Below, in pieces: positions 8,814-16,544 of a DNA stretch of 37,605 bases; the stretch's first letter is position 1, and the number at the start of each line of letters is the position of its first letter. A program made the position numbers and the translations under genes. Where the stretch lies: the NCBI GenBank assembly GCA_019308985.1, contig JAFDHB010000015.1, forward strand, positions 1 to 37,605. The letters run 5' to 3'. Under the pieces are notes generated by a model. It was not told the origin of the DNA, did no database searches, and worked only from the letters and a program-made list of their open reading frames with translations. This DNA is from Deltaproteobacteria bacterium. GTDB lineage: Bacteria > Desulfobacterota > DSM-4660 > Desulfatiglandales > HGW-15.

Positions 8814-9716
8814 ATGGGAAGCGCCGCACTTAGAGACAGGGTATGGTCAATCTTGACGGTTGGGACTATCCTCCTTCTGACGTCTTGTATATCTCAGACT
8901 GACTTTGCCTATCTTAACGACCAGGTAAGCGCCCTTACCAGGGAGGTCGCGGAGCTGAAGAGATCTCAGGAGACCCTGGAAAAGAAGTTAAGTACCGATC
9001 TGGGGGCGAGCCTCGATAGCATAAGGGCTAATCAGGCGGAATTGAACGCTGACATGGATCAGACAAGAGAGGAGATAAAGAGACTCTCAGGCCGGGTGGA
9101 AGACAACGAACACCTGCTCAGAAGCGTGGTGGAAAGGGACCTGAGCCAACAGGACGCCTTGAAAGAGAAACTGGCCAGCCTGGACAGGAGGGTCGCAGAT
9201 CTTGAAAAGTTGATTAGGGGGGGCGCGGCAGTAAGATTGCCCATTGGACCTCCGGAGGAGGAGAGGGGAACAAAAGTGCCCCTTGAGAAGGGACTAGGGG
9301 AGGGGCCTGTGTCCCCGGCACCTCCCAAAGAGGAGAAAAAGTCCCCGGAGTTGGAGCTCTATGATGCCTCCCTCGCCGCTTACAAAAAGGGAAGATATGA
9401 AGAGGCCATAAACGGCTTCAGTGAATTCCTGGAGAAATACCCTGCCTCTGATCTGGCAGACAATGCCCATTTCTGGATCGGTGAGTCTCTTATGGCCCTT
9501 AAGCAGTACGAGAAGGCGATTTTGGCTTACCAGGATGTCATCAAGAAATATCCTAAGGGAAACAAGGTGCCGAATGCCATGTTGAGGCAAGCGATGGCAT
9601 TCCTGGAGATCAAGGATAGGATAAGCGCCAGGCTGCTGCTCAAGAAAATCATAAAGAATTATCCCGGAACCAGTGCGGCAAAAATAGCGCACGCAAAGCT
9701 AAGACAAATAAAATAA
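8814..9716 (+). CDS. cpoB: CpoB/YbgF-like Tol-Pal system protein, predicted lipoprotein
   Basis: Coordinates the Tol machine with peptidoglycan synthesis at division in organisms studied. The 300 residues start at the ATG at 8814; the frame is open further upstream, but only this start puts a signal peptide in place, ending LLTSC with a lipidatable Cys25. Residues about 33-120 are a coiled coil of heptads rich in Leu, Glu and Lys; about 180-300 hold TPR repeats (YDASLAAYKKGRYEEAI, AHFWIGESLMALKQYEKAI). E. coli CpoB is soluble, so the lipobox is a difference. It is the last gene of the tol operon and is followed by a terminator-like hairpin. Confidence 0.92.
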   Translation: MGSAALRDRVWSILTVGTILLLTSCISQTDFAYLNDQVSALTREVAELKRSQETLEKKLSTDLGASLDSIRANQAELNADMDQTREEIKRLSGRVEDNEHLLRSVVERDLSQQDALKEKLASLDRRVADLEKLIRGGAAVRLPIGPPEEERGTKVPLEKGLGEGPVSPAPPKEEKKSPELELYDASLAAYKKGRYEEAINGFSEFLEKYPASDLADNAHFWIGESLMALKQYEKAILAYQDVIKKYPKGNKVPNAMLRQAMAFLEIKDRISARLLLKKIIKNYPGTSAAKIAHAKLRQIK

Positions 9717-9778
9717 CGCCCTCCCCCGACCTCGCAAAGAGGATTTCACCTTCACTTCAACAAGCTACGGAGTATTCG

Positions 9779-9811
9779 GGCTGAGGCGCTCGAAAGCAAA
9801 GCACCTCAGCC
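9779..9811. terminator. Terminator-like hairpin after the tol-pal operon
   Basis: Perfect 8-base arms GGCTGAGG (9779-9786) and CCTCAGCC (9804-9811), extended inward past one mismatch by GCT/AGC. The T run that follows is weak (TATTACATTTT). It sits between the convergent cpoB and nuclease genes and could serve both. Confidence 0.55.
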
Positions 9812-9924
9812 TATTACATTTTCGGCGGAATGATTCATGCCTGATATCCTGTACACGAAAAGCCCTCGTTTCAGGCCTCGATGTGAAAGGGAGGGGGAAA
9901 CTTCTTTGGAACAGGATCTTACTT

Positions 9925-10545
9925 TCAGGGGAGGCATCTCTTGCACGGACTGAAGCCGTTCCAGAACGCGCTCTTGCGGTCTTTGAATATTATCCTATTC
10001 TTGGGCCATATCCTCCTCCCAAAGGGACAACTCGGCCGATGAAAGCGAAGGGAATTCTTGCTGCCAACGTAGTACTCTTCTTTTCTGCCGGGCTGATTTT
10101 TCCATATTCCCACACCTTCAGTGATTGCAATCCTCTGCAATCTTAACAAGTACTTAAAATGTTTAAGGTTTGGCCTGTCGGCAAGGACATGGGCCAGGCC
10201 CTTTCTTACCAGCAGGGCATTCACCATCTGAACGCTTTCAGTATATACGTAGGCAAGAAGACGGCCGTAACGGTCTCTTTTCTTCTTATCAAGCTCGATC
10301 CTTATGGGTTTGCCCCTGACCAGTTCCTCGTTGAACTCCTTTGCCTCTCGGGCCATGAATTCGCTCTTGTTCCCTTCATGGTCCAATTCAGGGGCATCGA
10401 TACCTGCATACCTGACCCTCTCACCGGTCTCGAGGAGGATGGTGTCACCGTCATATACATATTTGACAAAAAGCCTCTCTTTGCTTACAAACCCCAAAGG
10501 GAGGAGAAGGCAAAGAACCAGCGGGATGAGATTTTTGCGTTTCAT
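9925..10545 (-). CDS. Staphylococcal-nuclease-like protein with C-terminal Ada-type zinc module
   Basis: A secreted or membrane-anchored nuclease of the thermonuclease (SNase) family, 206 residues. An N-terminal hydrophobic segment (about 5-20) is followed by the SNase OB fold at about 25-150: VYDGDTI, RYAGIDAPE (Arg and Glu of the active site) and DRYGRLLAY (second Arg) give the catalytic Arg/Glu/Arg and Asp set. Residues about 156-206 match the zinc-binding domain of Ada: HRPSC (169-173), KNRIIF and PCKRC (200-204). The first Cys of Ada's CRPSC, its methyl acceptor, is His169 here, so the module is probably structural or DNA-binding. It converges on the tol operon. Confidence 0.85.
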   Translation of the reverse strand: MKRKNLIPLVLCLLLPLGFVSKERLFVKYVYDGDTILLETGERVRYAGIDAPELDHEGNKSEFMAREAKEFNEELVRGKPIRIELDKKKRDRYGRLLAYVYTESVQMVNALLVRKGLAHVLADRPNLKHFKYLLRLQRIAITEGVGIWKNQPGRKEEYYVGSKNSLRFHRPSCPFGRRIWPKNRIIFKDRKSAFWNGFSPCKRCLP

Positions 10546-10649
10546 AGCTTATAGTTATCCTTAATTTCTTAGAATAAAACTTGGGAAAAGACAATGCACA
10601 TTAAATATACAAAGATAAGGTGCTTTTAATAACTCTTAACAGTTTTTTA

Positions 10650-10678
10650 TTGACTTTAGAGGTTTTGGGTATTATAAA
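10650..10678 (+). promoter_or_regulatory. Near-consensus sigma-70 promoter of the HTH gene
   Basis: TTGACT at 10650-10655 and TATAAA at 10673-10678, spacer 17, each 5/6 to consensus. It lies 61 bases before the ATG at 10739, in an AT-rich gap upstream of the divergent nuclease gene. One of the best promoter matches in the window. Confidence 0.65.
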
Positions 10679-10738
10679 TTACTATGAACCTTTAAAGAGA
10701 AAACAATTGATTTGGAAACATATGTACAGGAGATTACC

Positions 10739-10915
10739 ATGCCACAGATTATGACAACAAAAGAATTGGCAAAGTACCTCAAACTACATGAAATAACTAT
10801 CTGCAAATATGCTGCAGAGGGCAAAATACCGGCCATACGTATCGGCCGTGTCTGGCGGTTTGACAAAGAGGCCATTGACAAATGGATAAGCGGCGGGCAA
10901 AAAAATAAGTCATGA
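10739..10915 (+). CDS. Small excisionase-family helix-turn-helix DNA-binding protein
   Basis: A 58-residue protein made almost entirely of one MerR/excisionase-type HTH (HTH_17): TTKELAKYLKLHEITICKYAAEGKIPAIRIGRVWRF followed by a KEAIDKWI helix, the usual arrangement in Xis and BldC-like proteins. The ATG at 10739 has AGGAG at 10728-10732, six bases away; an upstream TTG at 10712 lacks such a site. It overlaps the next gene by 4 bases (ATGA), so the two are translationally coupled. No integrase or phage gene is near, so a role as a stand-alone transcription regulator is as likely as recombination directionality. The target is unknown. Confidence 0.85.
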   Translation: MPQIMTTKELAKYLKLHEITICKYAAEGKIPAIRIGRVWRFDKEAIDKWISGGQKNKS

Positions 10916-11124
10916 AACAGGACAACAGGAATGAAGTCAATATGGCACTGGAGGACAACACCGGTGCCCTGCTGATGATTAATAAGAAAGAGAGGAGACT
11001 CTTAAGGGAAATACTGTCTGTCACTCTAAAATCGCCCCATTCAAGGGAGTGGATTGCAAGAAAACTGGGCAAGGAGTATCTCGAAATAGCCCAAAAACTC
11101 CTCAGCGCAATGGGGGGAAAGTGA
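10912..11124 (+). CDS. Small hypothetical protein coupled to the HTH gene
   Basis: A 70-residue acidic-then-basic protein that I do not recognise. Its start overlaps the stop of the HTH gene in an ATGA arrangement, which together with the upstream promoter is the main support for it being real. Predicted helical: a segment with KKERRLLREIL and another with REWIARKLGKEYLEIAQKLL. It may act with the HTH protein, as a partner or as a toxin/antitoxin half, but nothing in the sequence proves this. It ends 30 bases before the convergent DUF1343 gene. Confidence 0.65.
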   Translation: MKQDNRNEVNMALEDNTGALLMINKKERRLLREILSVTLKSPHSREWIARKLGKEYLEIAQKLLSAMGGK

Positions 11125-11154
11125 GAGGGGACGGGGTAACCGTAGCCCCCCTTC

Positions 11155-12330
11155 TCAGCCGTAAAGGAGATAGGCTTCTCGCCATTTCGAGAAACCCCTC
11201 AGGTCCTCTTTCCATTTCTCCCGCAAGACCTCAATAGAGGTTCCCTTCTCTATTTCGGTTCGCACTGCCTTGTCACCGATTATTAAGTCTATCGGCAGTT
11301 TTTCGAATTCATATTCGTAAGGAGGTTCTTTCCATTGAAAATGCTCTCCGTGAGTCTCTATGACCGCCCTGAGAACGGATAAGGCAGTGTAGTAGGGGCT
11401 GTATTTTTTCGGGTCGAGGACGTGGATCATGAATCCTGAACAGGTCTCACCGGCCCACTTGTTGAATGTGGGACGGAATGAGACCTCCTGAAGGAGACAA
11501 CCGGCCATGGAATCTGGATCAAGGGCCTTTTTCAGGACTATGGCGTCCAGGTAGGGTGCGCCGAATATCTCAAAGGGTCGGCAGGTTCCTCGCCCCTCTG
11601 AGAGGTTTGTCCCTTCCCATATGACTTGTCCGGGATATACCTGTGCTGTCTCCCAAAGGGGCATGTTGGGTGAGGGCATGATCCATCTGAGCCCGGTGTC
11701 ATGCCAAAGCATGTGCCTTTGCCATCCCTTCATCGGCACGATCTCCAGATCGCAACCGATTTTGAATTCCTGGTTAAGCATGTTCGCCATTTCACCTATG
11801 GTCAAACTATGCCGCATGGGAAGACTGAACGGGCCGACAAAGGAATAGAGTTCAGGCCGCAGTAAGTTTCCCTCCACTATATCGCCTCCCAGGGGATTAG
11901 GGCGATCAAGGATTATGACCCCTTTTCCGGCCTTGGCAGTTGCCTTGAGACAATTGAGCACTGTTGCAACAAAGGTGTACACCCTGGTCCCCACGTCCTG
12001 GAGATCCACCAAGAGGATGTCGAAAAGGTCTAACATCTCCGGGGTAGGCTCTCTTACGGATGAATAGAGGCTGAATACCGGGATTCCAAGCCTTTTATCA
12101 TAGCTGTGTGCCGTCTCCACCATGTTATCCTGATCCAGGCCTTCATGCCCGTGCTGGGGTCCGAATAACACCTTCAGGTAATAATCGAGGAGGCGTGAGA
12201 CCACTTCTTTCGAGGGGCGGAGGTGATTGTCAACGGATGCCTGATTCGAGAGCAAGGCCAGGCGATAACCCTTGAGTTTTTTCCAGTAACCCTCTTCGAA
12301 TACCTCTATTCCGGTAAGAGTACTTATCAT
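11155..12330 (-). CDS. DUF1343 / NamZ-like protein (putative exo-beta-N-acetylmuramidase)
   Basis: A 391-residue member of the DUF1343 family, of which Bacillus NamZ removes N-acetylmuramic acid from cell-wall fragments. Family landmarks are LLSNQASVD, the FGPQHGHEG turn, SLYSSVREPTPEML, LLVDLQDVGTRVYTF, ILDRPNPLGG and WEGTNLSEGRGT. It is full length but has no visible signal peptide: the N-terminus goes straight into TGIEVFEEGYWKKLKG. That suggests a cytoplasmic enzyme acting on imported muropeptide sugars, unlike exported family members. In the HG-containing turn the residue before His is Gln, where many relatives have Glu. It is divergent from the PpiD-like gene across a 226-base gap. Confidence 0.87.
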   Translation of the reverse strand: MISTLTGIEVFEEGYWKKLKGYRLALLSNQASVDNHLRPSKEVVSRLLDYYLKVLFGPQHGHEGLDQDNMVETAHSYDKRLGIPVFSLYSSVREPTPEMLDLFDILLVDLQDVGTRVYTFVATVLNCLKATAKAGKGVIILDRPNPLGGDIVEGNLLRPELYSFVGPFSLPMRHSLTIGEMANMLNQEFKIGCDLEIVPMKGWQRHMLWHDTGLRWIMPSPNMPLWETAQVYPGQVIWEGTNLSEGRGTCRPFEIFGAPYLDAIVLKKALDPDSMAGCLLQEVSFRPTFNKWAGETCSGFMIHVLDPKKYSPYYTALSVLRAVIETHGEHFQWKEPPYEYEFEKLPIDLIIGDKAVRTEIEKGTSIEVLREKWKEDLRGFSKWREAYLLYG

Positions 12331-12431
12331 CTTTCTCTGCCCTTTGATTCAGCGCTTGAAGCCCTCATTTTGTAAGCAGGGACGAAGCACAACACAAGCC
12401 CCGGCTTTTTGCAAAGCCATCGAAATTGGAA

Positions 12432-12460
12432 TAGACAAGGGTATCCTACCATGTTAGGAT
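12432..12460 (+). promoter_or_regulatory. Possible promoter of the PpiD-like gene overlapped by a palindrome
   Basis: TAGACA at 12432-12437 and TAGGAT at 12455-12460 with a 17-base spacer. A perfect inverted repeat ATCCTA (12443-12448) / TAGGAT (12455-12460) covers the spacer and the -10 box, an operator-like placement. The palindrome could also be a small hairpin without a regulatory role. Confidence 0.35.
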
Positions 12461-12556
12461 GTCAAATCTCAATACTGTCTAGTCTTAAAGGCCCACGGGT
12501 TGCCTTGGACGCATACCAGGAGATAGAATAGATTCGGCTTTCAGGAGGGTTCGTCC

Positions 12557-14458
12557 ATGTTATTGAGCTTGATGCGAAGGCATGCAAAATCCTGGATCAT
12601 CAAATTTTTGATAGGCATGATCGCCGTGGTCTTTATCTTCTATTTCGGTTATTCCTTCAGGGCCGGGGAGGGGATAAAGGTTGCCTACGTAAACGGGGAA
12701 GTAATAGCGGGGGTTGAGTATGACAAGACATACAGGAATATGCTACAGACACTTCAGAGAGAATACGGCGACGTCTGGAGCGATAACCTGATAAAGGTAT
12801 TCAACCTCAAGAAGAGGGCCCTGGAAAAGCTCATAGATGAAAAGCTCATCAGCCAGGAGGCCAGGAGAATAGGCCTGGATGTCACGGAGGAGGAGATACA
12901 GGCAAGGATACTCTCCTATCCCGCCTTCCAGTTCCGGGGCAGGTTTGATGAGTCAAGGTATCGTTTCCTTTTGCAGCAGAACAGGATGAAACCGGAGGAC
13001 TTTGAGGCTGAAATCGCCCGTGAGTTGCTCCGGGAAAAGATTGCACAATTTCTCACCAGTTTCAGCCTTGTAACGGACAAGGAGGTCCTGGACTATTACA
13101 CCTACTCAAATGAAAAAACCAAGGTAAGTCTGCTCCATTTCAAGTCGGAGGACTACATGGATGCTGTCAAGATAGACCCGGAGCGGATGAAAAAGTACTT
13201 TGACGAACACCTGGAAGACTACCGAATACCCGAAAAAATAAAAATTGTCTATATCCCTATAACCCCTTCCATGTTCAAGGACCAGGTGAGAGTTACAGAT
13301 GAACAAATAAGGGCTTACTACGAAGACAATATAGAGAGGTTCCGGGAAGAAAAGAAAATCAAGGCAAGACACATCCTGTTCAAGGTGCCCCCGGATGCCA
13401 CGAAGGAAGAGGAAGAAAAGGTCAAGGAAAGGGCCCTCGAGGTCCTAAAGAAGGCCAAGGAGGGTGAGGATTTTGCAAGCCTTGCCAAGAAATATTCTGA
13501 GGGGCCGACCAAAGACAAGGGTGGAGACCTGGGGTATTTTGCCAAGGGACAGATGGTCAAGGCCTTTGATGAGGCGGCTTTCAGATTGAAAAAGGACGAG
13601 ATAAGCGATCTTGTCAGGACGCCCTTTGGATATCATATTATCAAGGTGGAGGATATTAAGGAGGCCAGGACAAAGGCCCTGAAAGAGGTGAGAGAGAAGA
13701 TCATGGAGGAGTTGATAAATATGGCATCCATGGACCTCGCTCACGAAAAGGCACTCTCCCTTGTAGACCAGATGCCCTATGATGTGGACCTGAAGGAGTA
13801 TGCAAAGGAAAATGACGCGGGCGTGAAAGAGAGCGGCTTTTTTGCCCGGAACGAACAAATACCGGGTATAGGCGGCGACGATAAGCTCAGGCAGACTCTC
13901 TTCGCCTTTGAAAAGGGTGATGTAACAGAGGTGGTTGAGTCCGGGGGCAAGTTCTATATCATCCAGGTCTCTGACAAGCAGCCTTCATACCTCCCTGAGC
14001 TGGAGGATGTCAAAGAAAAGGTGGCACAGGACTACCGCCTTCACCTTGCGAAGCTTGAAGCCAAGAAAAGCGCAGAGGAATATCTGGAAAAATTGAAGGC
14101 GGGAGCGGACTGGAACACCCTATTAAAGGACAATAAGGTAAAGGCCGAGGAGACCGATTTTATTACGAGGAGAGTGGTCCTTCGCCAGGTAGGCTATGAC
14201 CCCAAGTTCATGGAGGTGATATTCAGCCTCAGCGAGAAGAAACGTTACCCGGATGAGGTCTTTGAGAGCCCAAGGGGGGCATTCATCGTCAGGTTTGAGG
14301 GCAGAAAAGGGATTGACCAAAAGAAGTTTGAAGAAGAAAAGGAATTCTATAGGCAGACCTTGATGCAGCGTAAGCAGCAGGAAGTGTTCCAGGACTGGCT
14401 TGCGACTCTGAGGGAAAAGGCGGAGATAAAGGTCCTCCTTCCGATCGACGAAGGCTAG
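12557..14458 (+). CDS. PpiD/SurA-like membrane-anchored peptidyl-prolyl isomerase
   Basis: A periplasmic folding factor tethered to the inner membrane, 633 residues. Order: cytoplasmic basic tail, one membrane helix (about 15-32, IIKFLIGMIAVVFIFYFGY), a SurA/PpiD-type N-terminal chaperone region to about 265 (KVAYVNGEVI, KLIDEKLISQEARRIGL), one parvulin domain at about 266-368 (KARHILFKV, FASLAKKYSEGPTKDKGGDLGYFAKGQM, PFGYHIIKV), then a C-terminal region that keeps the helical SurA pattern and may be a second, degenerate rotamase domain. Start ATG has AGGAGGGT at 12543-12550. Length and architecture fit PpiD (about 620 residues in E. coli) better than SurA. Confidence 0.9.
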   Translation: MLLSLMRRHAKSWIIKFLIGMIAVVFIFYFGYSFRAGEGIKVAYVNGEVIAGVEYDKTYRNMLQTLQREYGDVWSDNLIKVFNLKKRALEKLIDEKLISQEARRIGLDVTEEEIQARILSYPAFQFRGRFDESRYRFLLQQNRMKPEDFEAEIARELLREKIAQFLTSFSLVTDKEVLDYYTYSNEKTKVSLLHFKSEDYMDAVKIDPERMKKYFDEHLEDYRIPEKIKIVYIPITPSMFKDQVRVTDEQIRAYYEDNIERFREEKKIKARHILFKVPPDATKEEEEKVKERALEVLKKAKEGEDFASLAKKYSEGPTKDKGGDLGYFAKGQMVKAFDEAAFRLKKDEISDLVRTPFGYHIIKVEDIKEARTKALKEVREKIMEELINMASMDLAHEKALSLVDQMPYDVDLKEYAKENDAGVKESGFFARNEQIPGIGGDDKLRQTLFAFEKGDVTEVVESGGKFYIIQVSDKQPSYLPELEDVKEKVAQDYRLHLAKLEAKKSAEEYLEKLKAGADWNTLLKDNKVKAEETDFITRRVVLRQVGYDPKFMEVIFSLSEKKRYPDEVFESPRGAFIVRFEGRKGIDQKKFEEEKEFYRQTLMQRKQQEVFQDWLATLREKAEIKVLLPIDEG

Positions 14459-14478
14459 TGACCCCAGGCAGACATGAA

Positions 14479-14952
14479 CTAGGAATCTTTGGTCCTTATC
14501 GTGTATTTCTTGCCGTCTATAGGAAGGAAGAAGGCGCCTTCCTGCTCGATCATGAATTCACAGATCTGATAGTAGGCAGGACGGCTGAAACGTGCCGGGA
14601 ACTTCCCGTCCTTGACGCGACAATAGAGGACGTTATCTTTGCCTACCCACAGTGACTCAGGGGCAAGCTCTTCCCTCGTATCGTCGTTCAAATAGAGGAC
14701 AAACGCGTATCGATCTGGTCCTCCTCTCTCCTCTCTTTCCGCCCTCTGCACCACGAAGGGAGCGTCTTCAACATCTAAGTAACATCTCTGTCCGTTCCAA
14801 TCGATGATGTATCGCCCCTGTGGGTCCAGTTCCATGTGTCGATAGAAGTGCAGGATGATTTCCCGGCGTATTATCTCAGCGCCTTCGTAGAACCAGCGTC
14901 CCTCCTTGTCAATGTAAATCATACAGGGCGGGATGTCCTCACTTTTTCCCAT
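14479..14952 (-). CDS. DUF1285-like protein
   Basis: A 157-residue soluble protein that resembles the DUF1285 family: IPPCMIYIDKEGRWFYEGAEIIRREI near the start, then YIIDW and DVEDAPFVVQ near residue 60, the hallmark of the family (usually VEDAPF). Function is not established. It lies on the minus strand, converging on the PpiD-like gene with a 20-base gap and overlapping the upstream small hypothetical by 14 bases, so those two form an operon. No signal peptide or metal motif is visible. Confidence 0.75.
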   Translation of the reverse strand: MGKSEDIPPCMIYIDKEGRWFYEGAEIIRREIILHFYRHMELDPQGRYIIDWNGQRCYLDVEDAPFVVQRAEREERGGPDRYAFVLYLNDDTREELAPESLWVGKDNVLYCRVKDGKFPARFSRPAYYQICEFMIEQEGAFFLPIDGKKYTIRTKDS

Positions 14953-15280
14953 TCTTGCCTCTCCCCCTCTTCCATCCCCTTTTCCTTGGCCCTGTCTTCC
15001 CGGTCTTGGAGGTTGGCGGTTCTATCCCCTTTTCTTTCAACCATGCCTTCGCCACATGGTGCAGGTCCTTTAAGGCGGAACGCACGAGTATGGCCTTATA
15101 CATCTCGATCTCTGCCAGCTCGTCACTGAGACCAAGGCAATGGGACAATTTGCCTGCCTGGGCTGGATGTCTTGCCACATGTGCCTTGAAGGCCTTCACG
15201 TCCCTAAGCCTGAGGAGCCGGTTCAGTCCCCTGTGAAAATTGGCATAACCCTGTTCAAATTCGCGCTCATCCATTGGCAT
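14939..15280 (-). CDS. Small hypothetical protein, basic C-terminus
   Basis: About 113 residues, not recognised. The N-terminal 80 residues look helical (FEQGYANFHRGLNRLLRLRDVKAF and ELAEIEMYKAILVRSALKDLHHVAKAWL); the last 25 are rich in Lys, Arg and Gly (RKRGWKRGRGKNGKK), like a nucleic-acid-binding tail. The start is uncertain: TTG at 15292, ATG at 15280 or ATG at 15274; an AAGGAG lies just upstream of the TTG and 13 bases before the first ATG. The 14-base overlap with the DUF1285-like gene supports it being translated. Confidence 0.7.
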   Translation of the reverse strand: MPMDEREFEQGYANFHRGLNRLLRLRDVKAFKAHVARHPAQAGKLSHCLGLSDELAEIEMYKAILVRSALKDLHHVAKAWLKEKGIEPPTSKTGKTGPRKRGWKRGRGKNGKK

Positions 15281-15472
15281 ACCCGGATGCAAGCTCCTTG
15301 AGCTATTCTGGGCACCGGATCATCTCCCGTGCTGCACTATGGTGATTAGTATATCATTATGATACAATCTTCAACTAATTTTGATTGGAAGTGATTGGGC
15401 GGCGGTAGGAATACGGTATCCCGCTGCTCTGAGCGGGCACAATGAGGCGATGGAGTGCTTTCCAATTGTCCC

Positions 15473-15501
15473 TTGACAGGGATATTCTGTTTCTCTAAAA
15501 A
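15473..15501 (+). promoter_or_regulatory. Promoter of the aldolase operon
   Basis: TTGACA (6/6) at 15473-15478, 17-base spacer, TAAAAA (4/6) at 15496-15501. If real, transcription starts near 15508, which rules out the GTG at 15507 and supports the ATG at 15564. A perfect inverted repeat CCCGCT/AGCGGG (15420-15437, 6-base loop) lies 35 bases upstream of the -35 box and could bind a regulator. Confidence 0.55.
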
Positions 15502-15563
15502 GGAACGTGTTGTTGGCGATAGAAAACCATAAATCTTTGCTTGCCGTAAAGGAGGTCATGGAA

Positions 15564-16481
15564 ATGGCGGATGCGGAGAAGATCTTGGATGCCAGGGGAG
15601 TTTCGGAAATGCCCCTTGAGAGTGTGGCCCAGAGGACCAAGCAGATAAAAGGGGCAGACAACGTGGGATGGGGAATGAGAAACCGGCTGTCCAGGCTGAT
15701 AGGGCCGGATGGTCACTGCCAATTCCTTCCCATTGATCATGGGTACTTTCAGGGCCCCACCAGGTGCCTGGAGAGACCATGGGAGACCGTGAAGGACCTT
15801 TTACCCTATGCTGATGGGTTGTTCGTCACTCGCGGCGTCTTGCGTTCAGCGATTGACCCGGATGTTGATACGCCGATAATTCTCAGGGTATCAGGGGGTA
15901 CCAGTGTGGTAGGAAAAGATCTTGCCAATGAGATATTGACCACTTCAATGGAGGAGATCATCCGTCTGAATGCTGCGGCTGTGGGGGTGTCCGTCTTCGT
16001 GGGAAGTGATTATGAAAAGGAGACCCTTGAGAACCTGGCGGTCCTGGTCAACGAGTGTGAAGATTACGGCATCCCGGTGATGGCGGTAACAGCGGTAGGC
16101 AAGGAGCTGGAAAAGAGAACAGCCCGGTACCTTGCACTGGCGTGTCGCATTGCAGCCGAGCTCGGGGCCAAAATAGTAAAGACCTATTATGCGCCCGAAG
16201 ACTTTGACAGGGTGACCAATGGTTGCCCGGTGCCCGTAGTGATTGCAGGGGGGCCCAAGTGCGAAACCGAGTTGGAGGTCTTTGAGTTCGTCTATGACGG
16301 GATGCAAAAGGGGGCGATCGGGGTCAACCTGGGCCGCAACGTGTGGCAGAATCCCTATCCCCTTGCAATGATGAGGGCCCTCAATGCCATCGTTCATGAC
16401 AAGGCCACCCCGAAGCAGGCACAAGAGGTATACGACGATATCAAGCAGGGAAAACGCCAAGGGTTCAGGGGCGGTGAGTAG
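15564..16481 (+). CDS. LsrF/DhnA-type class I aldolase or thiolase
   Basis: A Schiff-base TIM-barrel enzyme of 305 residues, closest by eye to LsrF (3-hydroxy-5-phosphonooxypentane-2,4-dione thiolase of autoinducer-2 breakdown). Shared segments include WGMRNRLSRL, IDHGYFQGPT, TRGVLRS, LRVSGGTS, GSDYE, MAVTAVGK and the GAKIVKTYY motif with the probable catalytic Lys206 (Lys203 in LsrF). The ATG at 15564 is chosen because AAGGAGGT at 15549-15556 is 7 bases away; an ATG at 15558 is too close. None of lsrK, lsrR or lsrB is present, so AI-2 catabolism is not supported by context. DhnA-type fructose-bisphosphate aldolase or an ADTH-synthase-like role are alternatives. First gene of a four-gene operon. 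Confidence 0.85.
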   Translation: MADAEKILDARGVSEMPLESVAQRTKQIKGADNVGWGMRNRLSRLIGPDGHCQFLPIDHGYFQGPTRCLERPWETVKDLLPYADGLFVTRGVLRSAIDPDVDTPIILRVSGGTSVVGKDLANEILTTSMEEIIRLNAAAVGVSVFVGSDYEKETLENLAVLVNECEDYGIPVMAVTAVGKELEKRTARYLALACRIAAELGAKIVKTYYAPEDFDRVTNGCPVPVVIAGGPKCETELEVFEFVYDGMQKGAIGVNLGRNVWQNPYPLAMMRALNAIVHDKATPKQAQEVYDDIKQGKRQGFRGGE

Positions 16482-16544
16482 GGCCCGGGAATGGTGAAAA
16501 AGCTCATTTTTTAGCCGTTATGAATAATCGGTTCTGGTGGAATT

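Noticed and set aside
15507..15563. GTG at 15507 as the start of the LsrF-like gene
   Set aside because: It falls at the predicted transcription start and lacks a ribosome-binding site, while ATG 15564 has AAGGAGGT seven bases upstream.
15564..16481. Autoinducer-2 degradation operon (lsr)
   Set aside because: Only the LsrF-like enzyme is present; no LsrK, LsrR, LsrG or transporter genes occur in the window.
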